64,000 bases of DNA from Botrytis cinerea B05.10 (taxonomy: Eukaryota > Ascomycota > Leotiomycetes > Helotiales > Sclerotiniaceae). The stretch spans positions 1,736,001 through 1,800,000 of the forward strand of contig NC_037312.1 in the NCBI RefSeq assembly GCF_000143535.2, read 5' to 3'. Both the position numbers and the translations under genes were made by a program. A model generated the notes under the pieces. That model saw nothing but the letters and a program-made list of their open reading frames with translations. It did not search any database and had not been told where the DNA came from. Of the stretch, positions 1 through 11,147 are shown piece by piece. Every line of letters starts with the position of its first letter. Position 1 is the stretch's first letter.

Positions 1-199
1 CTACTCCCCTTCAGGCGTGACTGTCCAAGTTGCCGGCGCTGATGGCAAGCTCAGACCTATGCTTCCCTACGAAATTGATAACATGGCTCACCATGACAAC
101 ATGGCAATGGCAGAGGAAAAACGTCGCGCGCCCAAGAAGTCAAAGGGCAACTTCTTAACACGATACTTTGGTGGTCAAAAGAATCTCTCCACTGCGTGA
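1..199 (+). CDS. C-terminal fragment of an unidentified protein
   Basis: The frame is open from the left edge and ends with TGA at 197-199, so the gene starts outside the window. About 65 residues are visible. They are rich in Met, Lys and Arg, with a basic stretch (EEKRRAPKKSKG) followed by NFLTRYFGG and a short tail. No domain is recognised; the basic tail would suit a cytoplasmic or nuclear C-terminus, which is only a guess. The frame and the long T run about 110 bp after the stop support the end of a real gene. Confidence 0.5.
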   Translation, partial: YSPSGVTVQVAGADGKLRPMLPYEIDNMAHHDNMAMAEEKRRAPKKSKGNFLTRYFGGQKNLSTA

Positions 200-2189
200 A
201 GTTCTTATGCACTTCTCATTCTGGTTTCGGATCGGGAGTTTATCGGAAGGAAGGAAGAAAATGGCGTGTTTGGTTTACGAATTTCTTTGTATCAATTGAT
301 GAATTTTCGTCTTTTTTTTTTTTTTTTTTTTGCTCTTATCGAACTTGAGAATGGGGTCTCATGAGCATGAGAGTTTGCATTATATCACATCTTGCATCGC
401 AAGGAGTTTATTGGGCGTTTAGATTGGAGTTCAATCACATCACATCACATCGCATCATGGATGGGAATGTGGAAAGAGATGTCAGAAGGATAATCTTGAT
501 CTTCAGGATGAGAAAGCAAATCTGGATTTCTTTTGCCATCTGGAATAGGATGAGATGTCTTTTTGACCGGAAGGATTGGGATGGATGGACGAATTGGGAC
601 TTGGGCACGGGAATACCCTGAGTTATTTGAAGTGCATATACGCTGGGACTGGGTGGAAACACGTGATAACGTCAACGTTACATAAGCATGGAATGGCATT
701 GGTAGCATTAGCATAGAATTTTTTGGTCTGGTTGGACCTGATCGGCATGGATCTGATCGCTTGTGTTCGTCAGGGAATACATTGAAAGGTGGATTTTAAT
801 TATTAATATGTTACACTGCTACCAAGTTTGCTTGTGCCTTTTGAATTTGTGACTTGTGTGAGATTGTCAAGATGACTATTCTCTCTGATACCAAATATTG
901 TGTTAGGGGAAAGGTGCTGGTAGAAGTCTACTAGTGTATGAATTCACTTCAGAGGTCGTTTACTGCTGGCACTGAGAAAACTGTTCCTGGAAGACAAACC
1001 TTTTTTGGGTCAAATCGAACAACTGTTATTCTGATCCGGCCGTGATAATCTTCATCAGAGTCTTTGGTGTAGTTATGAGTCTGAATAGAGTGATATCCAA
1101 AGGACTATCAACAAAATAGCAGTATACACAAGAGATCTTGTTCCCAATAATCTATTCGATATGAGTCATTGAGAAGGTGTTTGATTCTACACAGAAATGG
1201 AACAAGCCGTAGGTGACTTTCAGCTATCTTCGAATATGGAATTTTTCCTTTTGCTTAAATCAGTAAGTTAAATGCATGGGGAAGATTGTTGAGATGCCAT
1301 TCTGAACGAAAAGAAACGAAGTGTAATTTCGTTTCGCATTCACAATTTTTTATTTACTTTGTCTATAGTTGATCTGTTCTTGTACTTATAATGGGAACGT
1401 TGATTTACATTGTTTTGTAATATTTCCATTGATACTTGTACCAGTATGAATGATCCCATATACGAAGCGATTGCTATCGCAATGGGTGCGAGATGTTGCG
1501 TTTGAGGTATGAGCGAGGCACTCGCAGGTTGTAGTGAATGATGGAATGATGGAAAACACATTTTTTGGAAGTAAATATATTAGGTTGTCGTTTCTTGATA
1601 TTTGTCTTTGTATTTGTATGTTGAATGACGGATACTAGTTGCGTATTCACTCTGCCATTCTGTCATTAATTTCTCACATTGAGGTAGTCAATTCCGGGGG
1701 TTTTTAACTCTACAAAATAGGAAGACTAAATTGATGGGGATGGGATTCACTAGATTCACACAAATTTGATTTTAAATTGTTAAAGGATCTACCTGACTGT
1801 TTATGCATTTGTAATTCGAAACTTGAGCCTTTCGTGATATCTTTAGTTCAGTAACACAGTACTAGTCAGCTCTTGTTCGAATCACACTTGACTAGAGTCA
1901 AGTGCGATTCGTGGGACAACCGCCATGGTTCAGCAACAGATTTTCAATTTCAAACACCTTCCGTAATCTCGGGCTTGATTTAGGACCCATCAAAAGAACT
2001 TTAAGTGTGGCGTGGCACTCATCCTATTATCGCAATCCTCTACTAGCTCTCAAGTAGGCAGCGCGATACTTCATCCATATCTTCCCAATGCTGATCTCAC
2101 TCATAACATTGAAGACTGACATTCATACAAAAGCCTGTAGTCATTGCAGGTAGCTGCCGAGTTAAGCATGAAAATGGTTTACAGAGCTG
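200..2189. other. Intergenic, no gene seen
   Basis: AT-rich sequence with only short unsupported open frames on both strands. It contains a run of 20 T at 312-331, probably in the 3' flank of the preceding gene, and a near-perfect hairpin at 1878-1911 listed separately. Confidence 0.5.
1878..1911. repeat. 34-bp near-perfect hairpin
   Basis: CGAATCACACTTGACT is followed by a 2-base loop (AG) and by AGTCAAGTGCGATTCG. The arms are 16 bp with one mismatch. No gene flanks it closely, so it could be a protein-binding palindrome or the end of a lost element. Confidence 0.7.
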
Positions 2190-2960
2190 CTAGATATCTC
2201 CGGCGTCAATGCCACCGAAGTTTACATCATTTGCGATTGTTTCAGGAGTTGATGGGTATTGCTCCAGTACCTGCGCAAGGACACTGTGAATCATAGCCAA
2301 TTGGCCTGGATACTCATCTTGTAGTAAGAGATGACATCCAAAGAAAAATGCTAGTGTAGTGAGGCCGTATCGAGGCCGCAGTGCTTTTATCAGCGTAGTA
2401 CAGAGTACCGAAAACGGAAATACGGAATTATTGGTATCAAAATCGCCCTACCCCAGTAATTTGCTCATATCTCGATCAAGGATCCAGTTTCCGAATTGGC
2501 TAGTGCCGATAAACTGCTAGATGCGGGCACGATCCTCAAATTGAAGCTCGGCTGATATCATGCAACATATCGGCTTCGCTAAGGCTGGGAATACGAAGAA
2601 GCTTCCAAATGTTCTCGTGCGTGTATATGGTTTGGATAATTGACTGAGAACTATATGCTCTGGAAATGATTTCATTGAGGACTGAAATCTAAGATTAGAA
2701 ACAGGACGAATCTGCTTTGGGTAGGAGTATTCGCTTCTTTGAAGTCTATCCATCAGAAAGAGGAAGTGGTCAATTGCACTCTGGCTTCAGGGAGTTGTGG
2801 CGGATTATAGTCTGTCTTGCTGACGCGACCAGTCATTGTAGTTAGATTCGGATTTTGCACCTTCCTCTTTAAGTAGACTACTGCAACTTTTGGCTTCAAC
2901 GAGACTATTCTTTAAGGGCTCTTGATAAGTTTCTCCGCTGAAGGTGGCTGAAAATCCTCT
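2190..2960 (-). pseudogene. Relic of a NACHT/NTPase-type (NLR-like) protein
   Basis: On the minus strand several coding-looking blocks in different frames line up in a sensible order. The first (about 2840-2950) is a charged alpha-helical block. The second (about 2450-2560) contains FEDRARI, an in-frame TAG, then QFIGTSQFGNWILDRD, like the segment before the P-loop in fungal NACHT proteins. The third (2190-2400) contains RPRYGLTTLAFFFGCH and QLAMIHSVLAQVLEQYP, like the strand and helix after the P-loop (xxFFFCxxx, LLxQLLxQYP), and ends in TAG. The P-loop itself is not recognisable. Stops and frame changes make it a relic. Fungal NLR-like genes are numerous and often decay. The family assignment is tentative. 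Confidence 0.4.
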
Positions 2961-3939
2961 CTTGACTATGAAAGGACAGCAATGTCCAATAGTACATATA
3001 CGTACAATTGGACGGGGGGAAGAAAGTGCTTTAATGGCTTGTGTAGAATATATTTGGGTGCTCCATTGATTGGAATGAAGCGACGACTAGATTCTCGCAT
3101 GCCTGGAGGATATTGCAATATATAGTCAAACAGTCCCATTGGAGTCCAACAAGATAACTACACTTGTACTCAACCAACATGAACAAGACAGTCCACTGCT
3201 TGTGATACTAGTTTTCTCTGATAACTTGGGATGATCTCTAATGACGAGAAGCTGTGTTGTCCAGTCCTGCACGCATACCCGCTGGGGTAAAGATGTTTCC
3301 AAATTTTTCGATGCTCTATATCGGGTAGTTGTGACAAAACAGAGCTATGACCGGGAGGGTCCATCACTAGGTTTTGGTATAATGTCGCGGTTAAGTGGAA
3401 AGTAGAAAATAGCTGCGAGGACGTCTGTAAAATGGGAATTAGTGAGTATAGGATCAGAACACAGAAAGATACGGTCGGATATCCATCGGGTAGGCGGATA
3501 GGTGTATTAGATGGGTCCTGGCTACTCGAGTTGGCTACCAAGATCTCATACGTAACTAGTTTTGAAAATGAAAGCAAGCATCAAGTCAGGTACTGGTCTC
3601 GGTTCAGGATAGCAAATCATCCCTCGACTCATCATGCACATAGCTAGGTTTACTCAAGATGTTTTTCGGGAGAGCGGGAAGGTCGGATATCGGATATAAA
3701 TCATATCATGGCATGGCATGTCCGAGACTAATGAATTTAACACCGTGAACTAATAGCTAAGTTAACTCCGTGGACTAACAGCCGTGCTTCTAATCAGTGT
3801 GCGCTAACTCAGAACGCCTTTGGATTCGTACCTTCATGATTAATACTGCCAGGGTACTTTGCATATACTACCCATAAAATTCCTATAGACACTTTAAAAT
3901 CACAACGTATAAGTTTCGATTCGTAAAGAACGGAAGACA
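2961..3939. other. Intergenic, no gene seen
   Basis: A 135-codon minus-strand frame at 3170-3577 and a 71-codon plus-strand frame at 3432-3647 overlap here. Neither shows a domain, a signal peptide or a matching splice pattern. The last part is presumably the promoter of the oxidoreductase that starts at 3940. Confidence 0.4.
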
Positions 3940-5493
3940 ATGGTGAATTTTCCAAAGACTACCGCATTATATCGAAGAGTCTTTTCACATTTCAAAAGTT
4001 CAATCAAATCATCCTCGATAGGGTCTTCGCTTGAAAAGCGCCACATCTCCTCCATGTTCAATAACAATGAAAAGTATAGGCCGCACATTTTAGTGATTGG
4101 CGGTGCCTATGGAGGGTTTTCTGTCGTCACAAATGTGTTGAACTTAATAGAGGGAAATCCTCAATTGTCTTCACCTCTATCCCCACCCCCACTGGAGGAC
4201 TTCAAGATTCGTACGACTCCGCGAATAACAATCCTTGACGAACGAGATGGAATATGTCAGTAGTTCATCGTTTTTTTGACACCAAATATTAACATTGTTC
4301 CTCTTAGATCATACCATGGGATCACCGTTAGCCCATTCCAAATCAGAATTCGCATCAGAAGCATGGAGGAGATTTGACGACATTCCCATTCTGCATCGCA
4401 ATAATGTTCGTACGATTCAGGGAAAAGCAAGTTCCATTGATATGGCGTCTCGAGTCGCCACATACCAGGAAAACTCAACCAGTCCGTTGATGGAAATCCC
4501 CTACGACTACTTGGTAGTAGCGACAGGGGCGAGTAGAAATTGGCCAGTAGTGCCAAAATCAACAACTAGAGAGGAGTACTTGCAGGATATTCATGGCCAT
4601 ATTGAAAGTTTGCGTCGTTCAAAAAGAGTGGTAATAGTTGGTGGAGGTATTTGAAGTAATTCCCCGCTAACGCTCACTATTGCTAACAGCATGCTTCAAT
4701 ATAGGCGCTGTTGGTGTGGAATTCGCTGCAGAGATCAAAGCCAATTTCCCAAACACAGAAGTTTATCTGGTTCAATCTCGTCCCCACCTTCTCCATGCCG
4801 AGCCTCTCCCCAACGAATTCAAACAGCGAGCAGCTGATATTCTTACTAAAATGGGTATCCAGCTTGTGTTGGGCTGTAGGGTTACCAAGATCTTAGATGA
4901 TAGTACACCGGGATTCAAGAGTATGGTCACATTGTCGAACGGAATGCGTCTCGGAGCAGATCATGTAATACAGACGAACTCGCTCCACGTGGCCCGCACG
5001 GAGTTCCTCCCGAAAAAGGTCCTGGACTCACATGGGTGTATAAATGTCCGACCTACGTAAGTTTCCACTGTCCTATCTCCAAAGCATCTTGTATTAAACA
5101 TTCCCAGGCTCCAATTTCCGTCGGATTTAGTAAACGCAGATTTTCATTATGCAGCCGGTGATGTAGTGTCATGGTCTGGCATCAAGAGGGTGGGTAATGC
5201 ATTTATAATGGGTCAGCATGTTGCCACAAACATCGTACGTCAAATATGCAGCAGCCGAGTGAAGGAAAATCCTACAGCACTAGCTGTATGTCCTCAAATC
5301 AAACCCATGATGGCATTATCTATTGGAGATACGGCTTTGGTTTATCCTAAAGACGAAAACGATTCGTGGGGCGAGGAGCAACAAAATTTAGTTGTGGGAC
5401 GAGGTCTTGGTATTGATTGTAAGTTGTCATTTTGGCACAAACCCTGATAGACTAACTGTTGTTCTAGTATGCTCAGCCTATCTTCGACTTTGA
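3940..5493 (+). CDS. AIF/AMID-like FAD-dependent pyridine nucleotide-disulphide oxidoreductase
   Basis: Five exons: 3940-4255, 4308-4646, 4705-5056, 5108-5418, 5468-5493, giving about 447 residues. The FAD-binding Rossmann motif ILVIGGAYGGF is at residues 50-60. After it comes DERDGIYHTMGSPLA (spanning intron 1), typical of AMID/AIF-2 proteins. YDYLVVATGAS precedes a second Rossmann motif, VVIVGGGAVGVEFAAE (around residue 215, across intron 2), that would bind NAD(P)H. AAGDVVSW near residue 353 is the C-terminal FAD-contact motif. The family oxidises NAD(P)H with FAD and is linked to mitochondria or lipid droplets; the true electron acceptor is unknown. The N-terminus is basic and Ser-rich, so a mitochondrial presequence is possible; Met at 4054 is an alternative start. 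The last exon is short and its acceptor less certain. Confidence 0.85.
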
Positions 5494-6139
5494 CCTGGCT
5501 ATATATGGCGATATCACCCAAACTCAACGGTTTTATACGTTGGATGATGGCTCTGATTCCCAGTGGATCATGAAAAATCACGGTCATAGCCACCGAGTTG
5601 TGAGAGGAAGGTGCTACAGCTTACAAGACGCTTGATAACAGCGTAGACAAGCGGGGCTCAATACGAAGAAGGATATGATTGATCAACCCAGAGGAAACGG
5701 TGGTTATATCTTTATTATGACATAAGATCATCAAAATCAATTCGGGTAATTAAAAGTAGTTTACTAAGTTTTTTTCCTTCAAAGAAAATGCCATGTGCAT
5801 AAAATTGTCAGGGTTAGTAGATTTTTGGCATTTTACCTTCTAGTGTTGTTGAAACCGTTCGCCTGCCATGAGCGCAAACTCGTCAATAGACCGAGAGTGG
5901 GGAACCATTGTTAGGTGTTATTGATACGACACAAGAAAGATCTCGAATAAGTTAGTGAAAGAAATCTTGGTAGATCAACGGATTCTGTGAATATGAATGG
6001 ACTACTGAATTTGGGCGTTGCAAATCACATTGTGATGTATCGTTCATGTATTTTTCGCACGTCAAACAATAATGATTTGAATATCAGGTTTGCAACAACA
6101 AGAAATTGTCAAGTTTTATTTGATCGGATCAGTAATCTC
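5494..6139. other. Intergenic between convergent genes
   Basis: AT-rich 3' flanks of the oxidoreductase (plus strand) and the amidohydrolase (minus strand). No supported gene; a minus-strand frame at 5342-5593 is a shadow of the oxidoreductase end. Confidence 0.5.
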
Positions 6140-7791
6140 CTAATAGTTCTTCTGCATTGAAGCCTTCAACTCCGGAAAATCTGGCACAATAGGGTGAGAA
6201 TTTCCATCCTGCCCTGCGATTGGTGGGGCCACATATTCTTTCCTCCCCGCTTTGTGTACCCGCCCGTTGATCGTGATGACATTCAACCGATCGTGGTCTT
6301 GTAAAATGGTAATATCCTCTAGCGGATTCCCATCGACTAGAATACAATCCCCGTAAAAGCCAGCTTGAATCTTACCCAGCTCATGATCTCTCATAAACAG
6401 TTTGGCGACCCCCGCCGTCGCCGCAATTATTGATTCCATAGGCGTAAAATCAAGGAGGTTGACGAAGTGCGCTAGATCTCGTGCGTAGGTACCATGTGGC
6501 GTCCACGCGAAGCCATAGTCTCCGCCAGGGAGGACAACGATTCCACGCTTGTGCATCTCGCGAAGAGCGCGAATCGCTGCGTCAAGTTCTTTTTGATAAC
6601 CGACGGACTCGGCCTTTTCGTGTGTATAGCCGAATGCAGCGGCGTCGTTTACTAGTAGAGTTAATACTAGCATACTGCTTGCATGTCGGGGAATACTTAC
6701 GAGTGGCAATAAGCCAGTTCAAAGCAGGTGCTACAATATGCTTATCTTTCTTTGCATCGAGCATCTCCATTCCCTCGTCGTCGGTGTAGGATGCGTGATA
6801 TATAACATCGACGCCATGTCTGATGCACATCTTGACCGAGTCGCGTGCCCTTGCATGAGCACAGAGTCTTGCACCCAGGCTGTGGGCTTCATCCACGCAA
6901 GCTGCTGTTTCGTCATCGGTGTAGTAACAATCTTGTGCCGATTTTGTTTCAGTAATCTGTTATTGTTAATTTGAGCTTTTTTGTATAGAACTATGAACGT
7001 GAATAGACGGACCTCTTCTCCACTCATGCTTAATTTGACTTGATCTACACCAATGTTGACATGGTGTCTAATAACTTCTCTCATCTCCTCAGGTCCGTCG
7101 GCATAAGCTGTGATTCCTGCAACCAAAGTACCATCTCGACGGGCCATTTCTTTTCCATTGGCGAGATATCTCGGCCCCGGGATATCACCTGCGTTAATAG
7201 CATCTCGAATAACTACGTCGAGTCGTTCCTTTGCTGATGCCGCACCAAAACACCTGAATATCAGTCAATCTTCTGGTCAAAGTAAAAAGGAAGTTCAAGT
7301 AACGTTACTTGCATTGTGTAACCAGAATCGAGATAGCACTGTGCACTCCTCGCCGTCAAGAGCACATGCTCCTCAACTCCCAAGTCTCCTAATCTATTCA
7401 AATCGCCCCCATTCCACGAAAAGTGTGTATGGGAATCTCCCAACCCGCTCATCAGCGTTCTTCCGCGACCATTGAATACCCGGACTCTATGGTCCTTTCT
7501 CAATTCCTCGACATTCTCTACAATTCCTACCTCACTGATTTTTTCACCTTCGATCAACACATCGCCACGGTATGGGTCACGTCCAGTGGAATCAAGAATG
7601 TTTACGTCGAGAAAGAGAAGCTTAGACTCAGGGTGAGTACCTAGTATCTCGTAGTTTTTCGGCTGTAGAGAGGAGTCAAATTGAATATTGTTGATAGCAG
7701 CAATGTTTCGTGGGGGTCCGCTGTATCTTTTGGGGCTCGTTGTTTCCTCGAGGAGAATAGGAATCGGCGATCCAATTCGGGATGGTGCCAT
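6140..7791 (-). CDS. Metal-dependent amidohydrolase (imidazolonepropionase/prolidase-like)
   Basis: Four exons on the minus strand: 7791-7313, 7253-7013, 6956-6701, 6651-6140, about 495 residues. The amidohydrolase TIM-barrel metal sites are visible: His-x-His in GDSHTHFSW (residues 121/123), the Lys of VKLSMSG, the His of LCAHARA, the His of VIYHASYTD, and the Asp region PGGDYGFAWTPHGTYARDL. The C-terminal beta-sandwich strand FYGDCILVDGNPLEDI closes the fold. The family hydrolyses cyclic amides, dipeptides or related C-N bonds; the substrate cannot be read from sequence. Intron 1 (7312-7254) fits the frame only with a GC donor (GCAAGT) and CAG acceptor; introns 2 and 3 are GT-AG. A TATAAATA box lies on the minus strand about 120 bp upstream of the ATG. 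Confidence 0.9.
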
Positions 7792-8414
7792 AGTGTGGCT
7801 TGAAGTAAGCTAATGATAAGGTAATGATGATATGAAGAGATAGGTAGTTCTCACATTACTTGTATTTTGAGAAAACCATTACATGGTATGTATTGTGCTG
7901 CCTCCCCAGTGTATATTTATATTCACATTGTGACCACTTACAGAATAACAACAACTCAAGCATAGACAGCTAGCTATCGACACCGGGTGACCGGACTAAT
8001 GAATAAAGCTCGGTTGTTTGGAAGAGCTGACTATTAGTCCAAAATGGCCACTTGCCAGCCAGCCAGCCATCATGAAATTGCGGAGGTAAGAATTCAGCGG
8101 TACATGGAATGTGTGGATGTGGGCCCAATGATGCATGGCATGATGCGGGGTCTGTTCTAGTGCATTCTTGACCCAATCACATGTCACGTTTTGATCTCCG
8201 TCTTCTCCGTCTTGTCATCTTCAAACGCTCAGACTTTAATCGTGGCTCCAATTGTCGGTTCTCGTTAGCCGATTAGCGCTGGAGCAAGATCAGCATATAT
8301 ACATATTAAAGTTGAAAGTGCGTCACTTGTGTTGATTCCAGTAGCGGCGTTTGTACACACATTTTTAGTCATTGCTTTTTATCGTTCATCGCTCCAACTG
8401 ATTCAAGCGATATC
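7792..8414. promoter_or_regulatory. Shared divergent promoter region
   Basis: This 623-bp gap separates the minus-strand amidohydrolase from the plus-strand cytochrome b5-like gene. A minus-strand TATAAATA is at 7921-7914. No other gene is supported; the two overlapping minus frames at 7970-8187 look spurious. Confidence 0.4.
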
Positions 8415-8946
8415 ATGGGCTGGATAACTTTAAGAAAGAAAAGATCTAGAAACATCACGCCGGATGTGGACTTCCAGCTTGAAGAGGACTTGAAGATTAC
8501 GACTCGACACGTCGAGAATGTATCTCTAAACGAGTGTTCACGTTCTCAAAGATACCCCTTCATTTCCCCGAATGTATCAGATTCCGAGCTTCCATTCATC
8601 CCGGCGACTGCAGTCAGCCAAGGAACGTCGTCTGAATTGGGCGGCTTGCGTAAAACCCCCTCCATATTTTCTTGAATGGGTCATAGTCTGACAGGTAGTA
8701 GTGTTAGTGATAGATGATGTAGTTTATGACTGCACAGAATTCACAACGGAGCATCCGGGCGGAAAAGGCATTCTAGAAGGCTTTGCAGGCAGCGATTGTA
8801 GCTGGCAATTTTGGCGGTTTCACGGGAAGAAGGATATGGAGATCGGGAGGGTACTAAGGGTGGGGAGGACGAAGGGGGCAAGGAATAAATATGCAGAGCC
8901 AGTGAAATGGGTTGGATTAAAGAGCCTTGGGGATAATGATTGGTGA
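8415..8946 (+). CDS. Cytochrome b5-like heme-binding protein
   Basis: Two exons, 8415-8649 and 8699-8946, 160 residues; the 49-bp intron ends at TAG 8698, the acceptor that keeps the frame. Exon 2 carries the b5 core: VLVIDDVVYDCTEF, then the axial-ligand motif EHPGG, FAGSDCSWQFWRFH with the presumed second axial His, and a conserved tail ending LGDNDW. The first strand of the domain (VIDDVVYD) follows LPFIPATAVSQ, the form seen in a fungal-specific b5 group, so the gene looks complete rather than truncated. No membrane anchor is seen, so a soluble electron-transfer protein is likely. Its partner is unknown; it is divergent from the amidohydrolase. Confidence 0.8.
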
Positions 8947-9389
8947 TTAGTGAAGGAGTGAGGTGAAAGTTGTGCCACAATATCGCGAGTGCAGTCTTGG
9001 AATCGCTGCTACACAAACACGTTAAAAAAGGGAAAATTCCGATTAAGTTTATTGATTATCTTAAATAACACCCTTGACTGAAGGGAGCGTATGTGTACCT
9101 ACGCACTTTGTGATGCCGGTGTTGTGAAACTCATAATTCCAGCTCCAGTATTAAAATGCTAAGGAATGTGCAAATGAACATGAGACAGTTTATTAGAAAG
9201 ATTGTGGGTGATGATATTCGAGAATGCTCATAAAACTGAGCTTAATTTAAAATTGACTCTAATTGGATACTTTATCAGTTAAACCACTCAGTTCATCGAG
9301 AATCTGAAGTAGTGCTAACATAAGGAGATACATGTGAGTATTAAATATGTTTGATTAAGATGATTTCTACGCCAAGTAATCCCTATCAT
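8947..9389. other. Intergenic between convergent genes
   Basis: AT-rich 3' flanks of the cytochrome b5-like gene and the acetate transporter; no gene seen. Confidence 0.5.
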
Positions 9390-10284
9390 TCAAACGCCTT
9401 TGTACATTGGAAATACGGGGATATTGATGCTAGTGATCCCATTTGCAAAAAGTCCAGCTGTCCCGGCCCAATCTGCATTGTCACAAATTAGCACTTGAAA
9501 GTAGTCAATAAGGATAGAGCGACTTACAGCTCAAAAAAGCAACCACAAAACCCAATGCACTTCCAGCGGTCTCTAAAATCTTCATGTCTAACATGTAGCC
9601 GCATGCGAGCAAGATCAGAACAAGATCTAGGAAAAACAAATCCAGGAACAGGACCCATGAGGAGCGCATGGCAGCCACAGTGAAGATTACAGTTAGGATA
9701 AACCACGCCCATAGGTACATAGCTAGGGCGGTTGCAAACTGACTATTGAGTTGGCCAGTCTCTGGGTCGGTATACGCCGCCATGATTCCAGATCCAGGTA
9801 GATATATCATGGCATAAGAAAGGTTGAATGCGCCATAACTGGGGAACACCGTTGCTCCAAACTGTTTCGTTAGAATCTATGCAAAACATGTTTGATGGCA
9901 TTGACCCACAGTGTTTCCCCTGAAAAACTCCATAATACCGGCGATGAATTGGCATACCCCTCCGAAGAATACCAGGACGCCAATCAACACATTGGGAGTC
10001 GCTACTCCGCGAACATTAACTCCGAATATGGAGATTAAGAATATGCCTAGATTTGTAAGTTTCATATTCACTAGGACGGATATAAGAAGCAAACCAGTTG
10101 CAAAAGAAAGTAATCCCAACGGAGAAGGATTTGCAAATCGTCGATGGACAATGGGAAGAGAGGGTTGTGTTCGGTCGTCCACATGCCCGCCATCAGTTTG
10201 CAGTCTCTCAAGATGTGTGGCATTTTCGCCGTTAGATTGTTCAATCTTAGAGGCCTGATCGAACGATGCTGTGTTTTGGGCCAT
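9390..10284 (-). CDS. GPR1/FUN34/YaaH (ATO) family acetate transporter
   Basis: Three exons on the minus strand, 10284-9910, 9861-9528 and 9472-9390, giving 263 residues. After a polar cytosolic N-terminus comes the family signature NPSPLGL (residues 52-58), then six hydrophobic segments. Typical family pieces include GGVCQFIAGIMEFFRGNT, FGATVFPSYGAFNLSYA and FPMYKG near the C-terminus. These plasma-membrane proteins take up acetate and other short monocarboxylates or ammonium. The last intron splits a codon (T|AT) and yields a normal sixth helix. Position beside hydrolases and a regulator suits uptake of a small carboxylate, but that link is inference. Confidence 0.88.
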
Positions 10285-10685
10285 AACTATGATAAGCGAG
10301 GGATTTGTGATGAAGAGAATTAGAATGTCTGCCCTTGGTTCTCTTGTGCAGCATCACATGAGCTTTATGTATTCATTTTTTTATGTCTAGATTTGCTCTA
10401 CGAGTAGCTCTTAGATTCTGAAGTGAGATGGCTTGAGAGATTGTCTTATTTCTTGACAAAATTACCTGCAATAGCATAATTCTATCAATCGGGTGTAACA
10501 CTAAGGAATAGGGGAGAATGTACCCGATTGCCAAAGCGTAATGACGTTAGATTGGAGCAAGAGTACCCGCATACTCCATACTCCAGGTTTCATTTTCACA
10601 CTAGGAAATAGAATTAGTTGAAATGATAGCTGTTTCGTATTTGCGATTTGAGCATATCGCGAGGTGCATGGCTATTGTTAGAAGA
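10285..10685. promoter_or_regulatory. Promoter region of the acetate transporter
   Basis: AT-rich sequence upstream of the minus-strand transporter start. No gene is supported; it runs into the CGG-rich block belonging to the next divergent gene. Confidence 0.35.
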
Positions 10686-10852
10686 CGGAGAAGGACGGAG
10701 ATGGACGGAGATGGCGGGGCGAGTCCGTTTGCTTCTCCAATTTATGTGGATCGGTTAGTCTTCGGTTAAGAAGATAGTTCTACGCGGGTCTAATGTTAGA
10801 TTTGGATATGTGAGCGGACATGACGGAGAAAGTGGGTCAGTATGTATAAATA
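10686..10852 (+). promoter_or_regulatory. CGG-repeat block and TATA box upstream of the fusion hydrolase
   Basis: Three 10-bp direct repeats of the type ACGGAGAWGG start at 10685, followed by CGG at 10715-10717 and an inverted CCG at 10725-10727. TATAAATA is at 10845-10852. CGG triplets are the usual half-sites of Zn2Cys6 regulators, and such a regulator is encoded 2.9 kb downstream. Binding is inferred. Confidence 0.45.
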
Positions 10853-11147
10853 CCCCACTAACGCTAAATTCATTAGCTTTGTCCGCGGGGTGAAGGCGGA
10901 TTTCCCGGACTTCTTAGAATGAGGATGAGTCTTGCAGCAAAAGACTGACTACCTAGTATTTTCAGCAGACTTTGAGACTATACTAAGTGCCGGTACGGGC
11001 GTCTGCTTCATCAATTCTAGCGTGTTGATAAAGGTGGGGGGAAGCAGTAGATCACCCAAATATTTCTCCCGTCATACAAATACTACTCAATCAACACAGA
11101 TTATTCGAAGACTGTGCAATTTTTATCTTCGTCGAACAAATCACAAA

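Noticed and set aside
10932..11147. Upstream start for the fusion hydrolase
   Set aside because: The added 72 residues show no domain and overlap the likely 5' leader.
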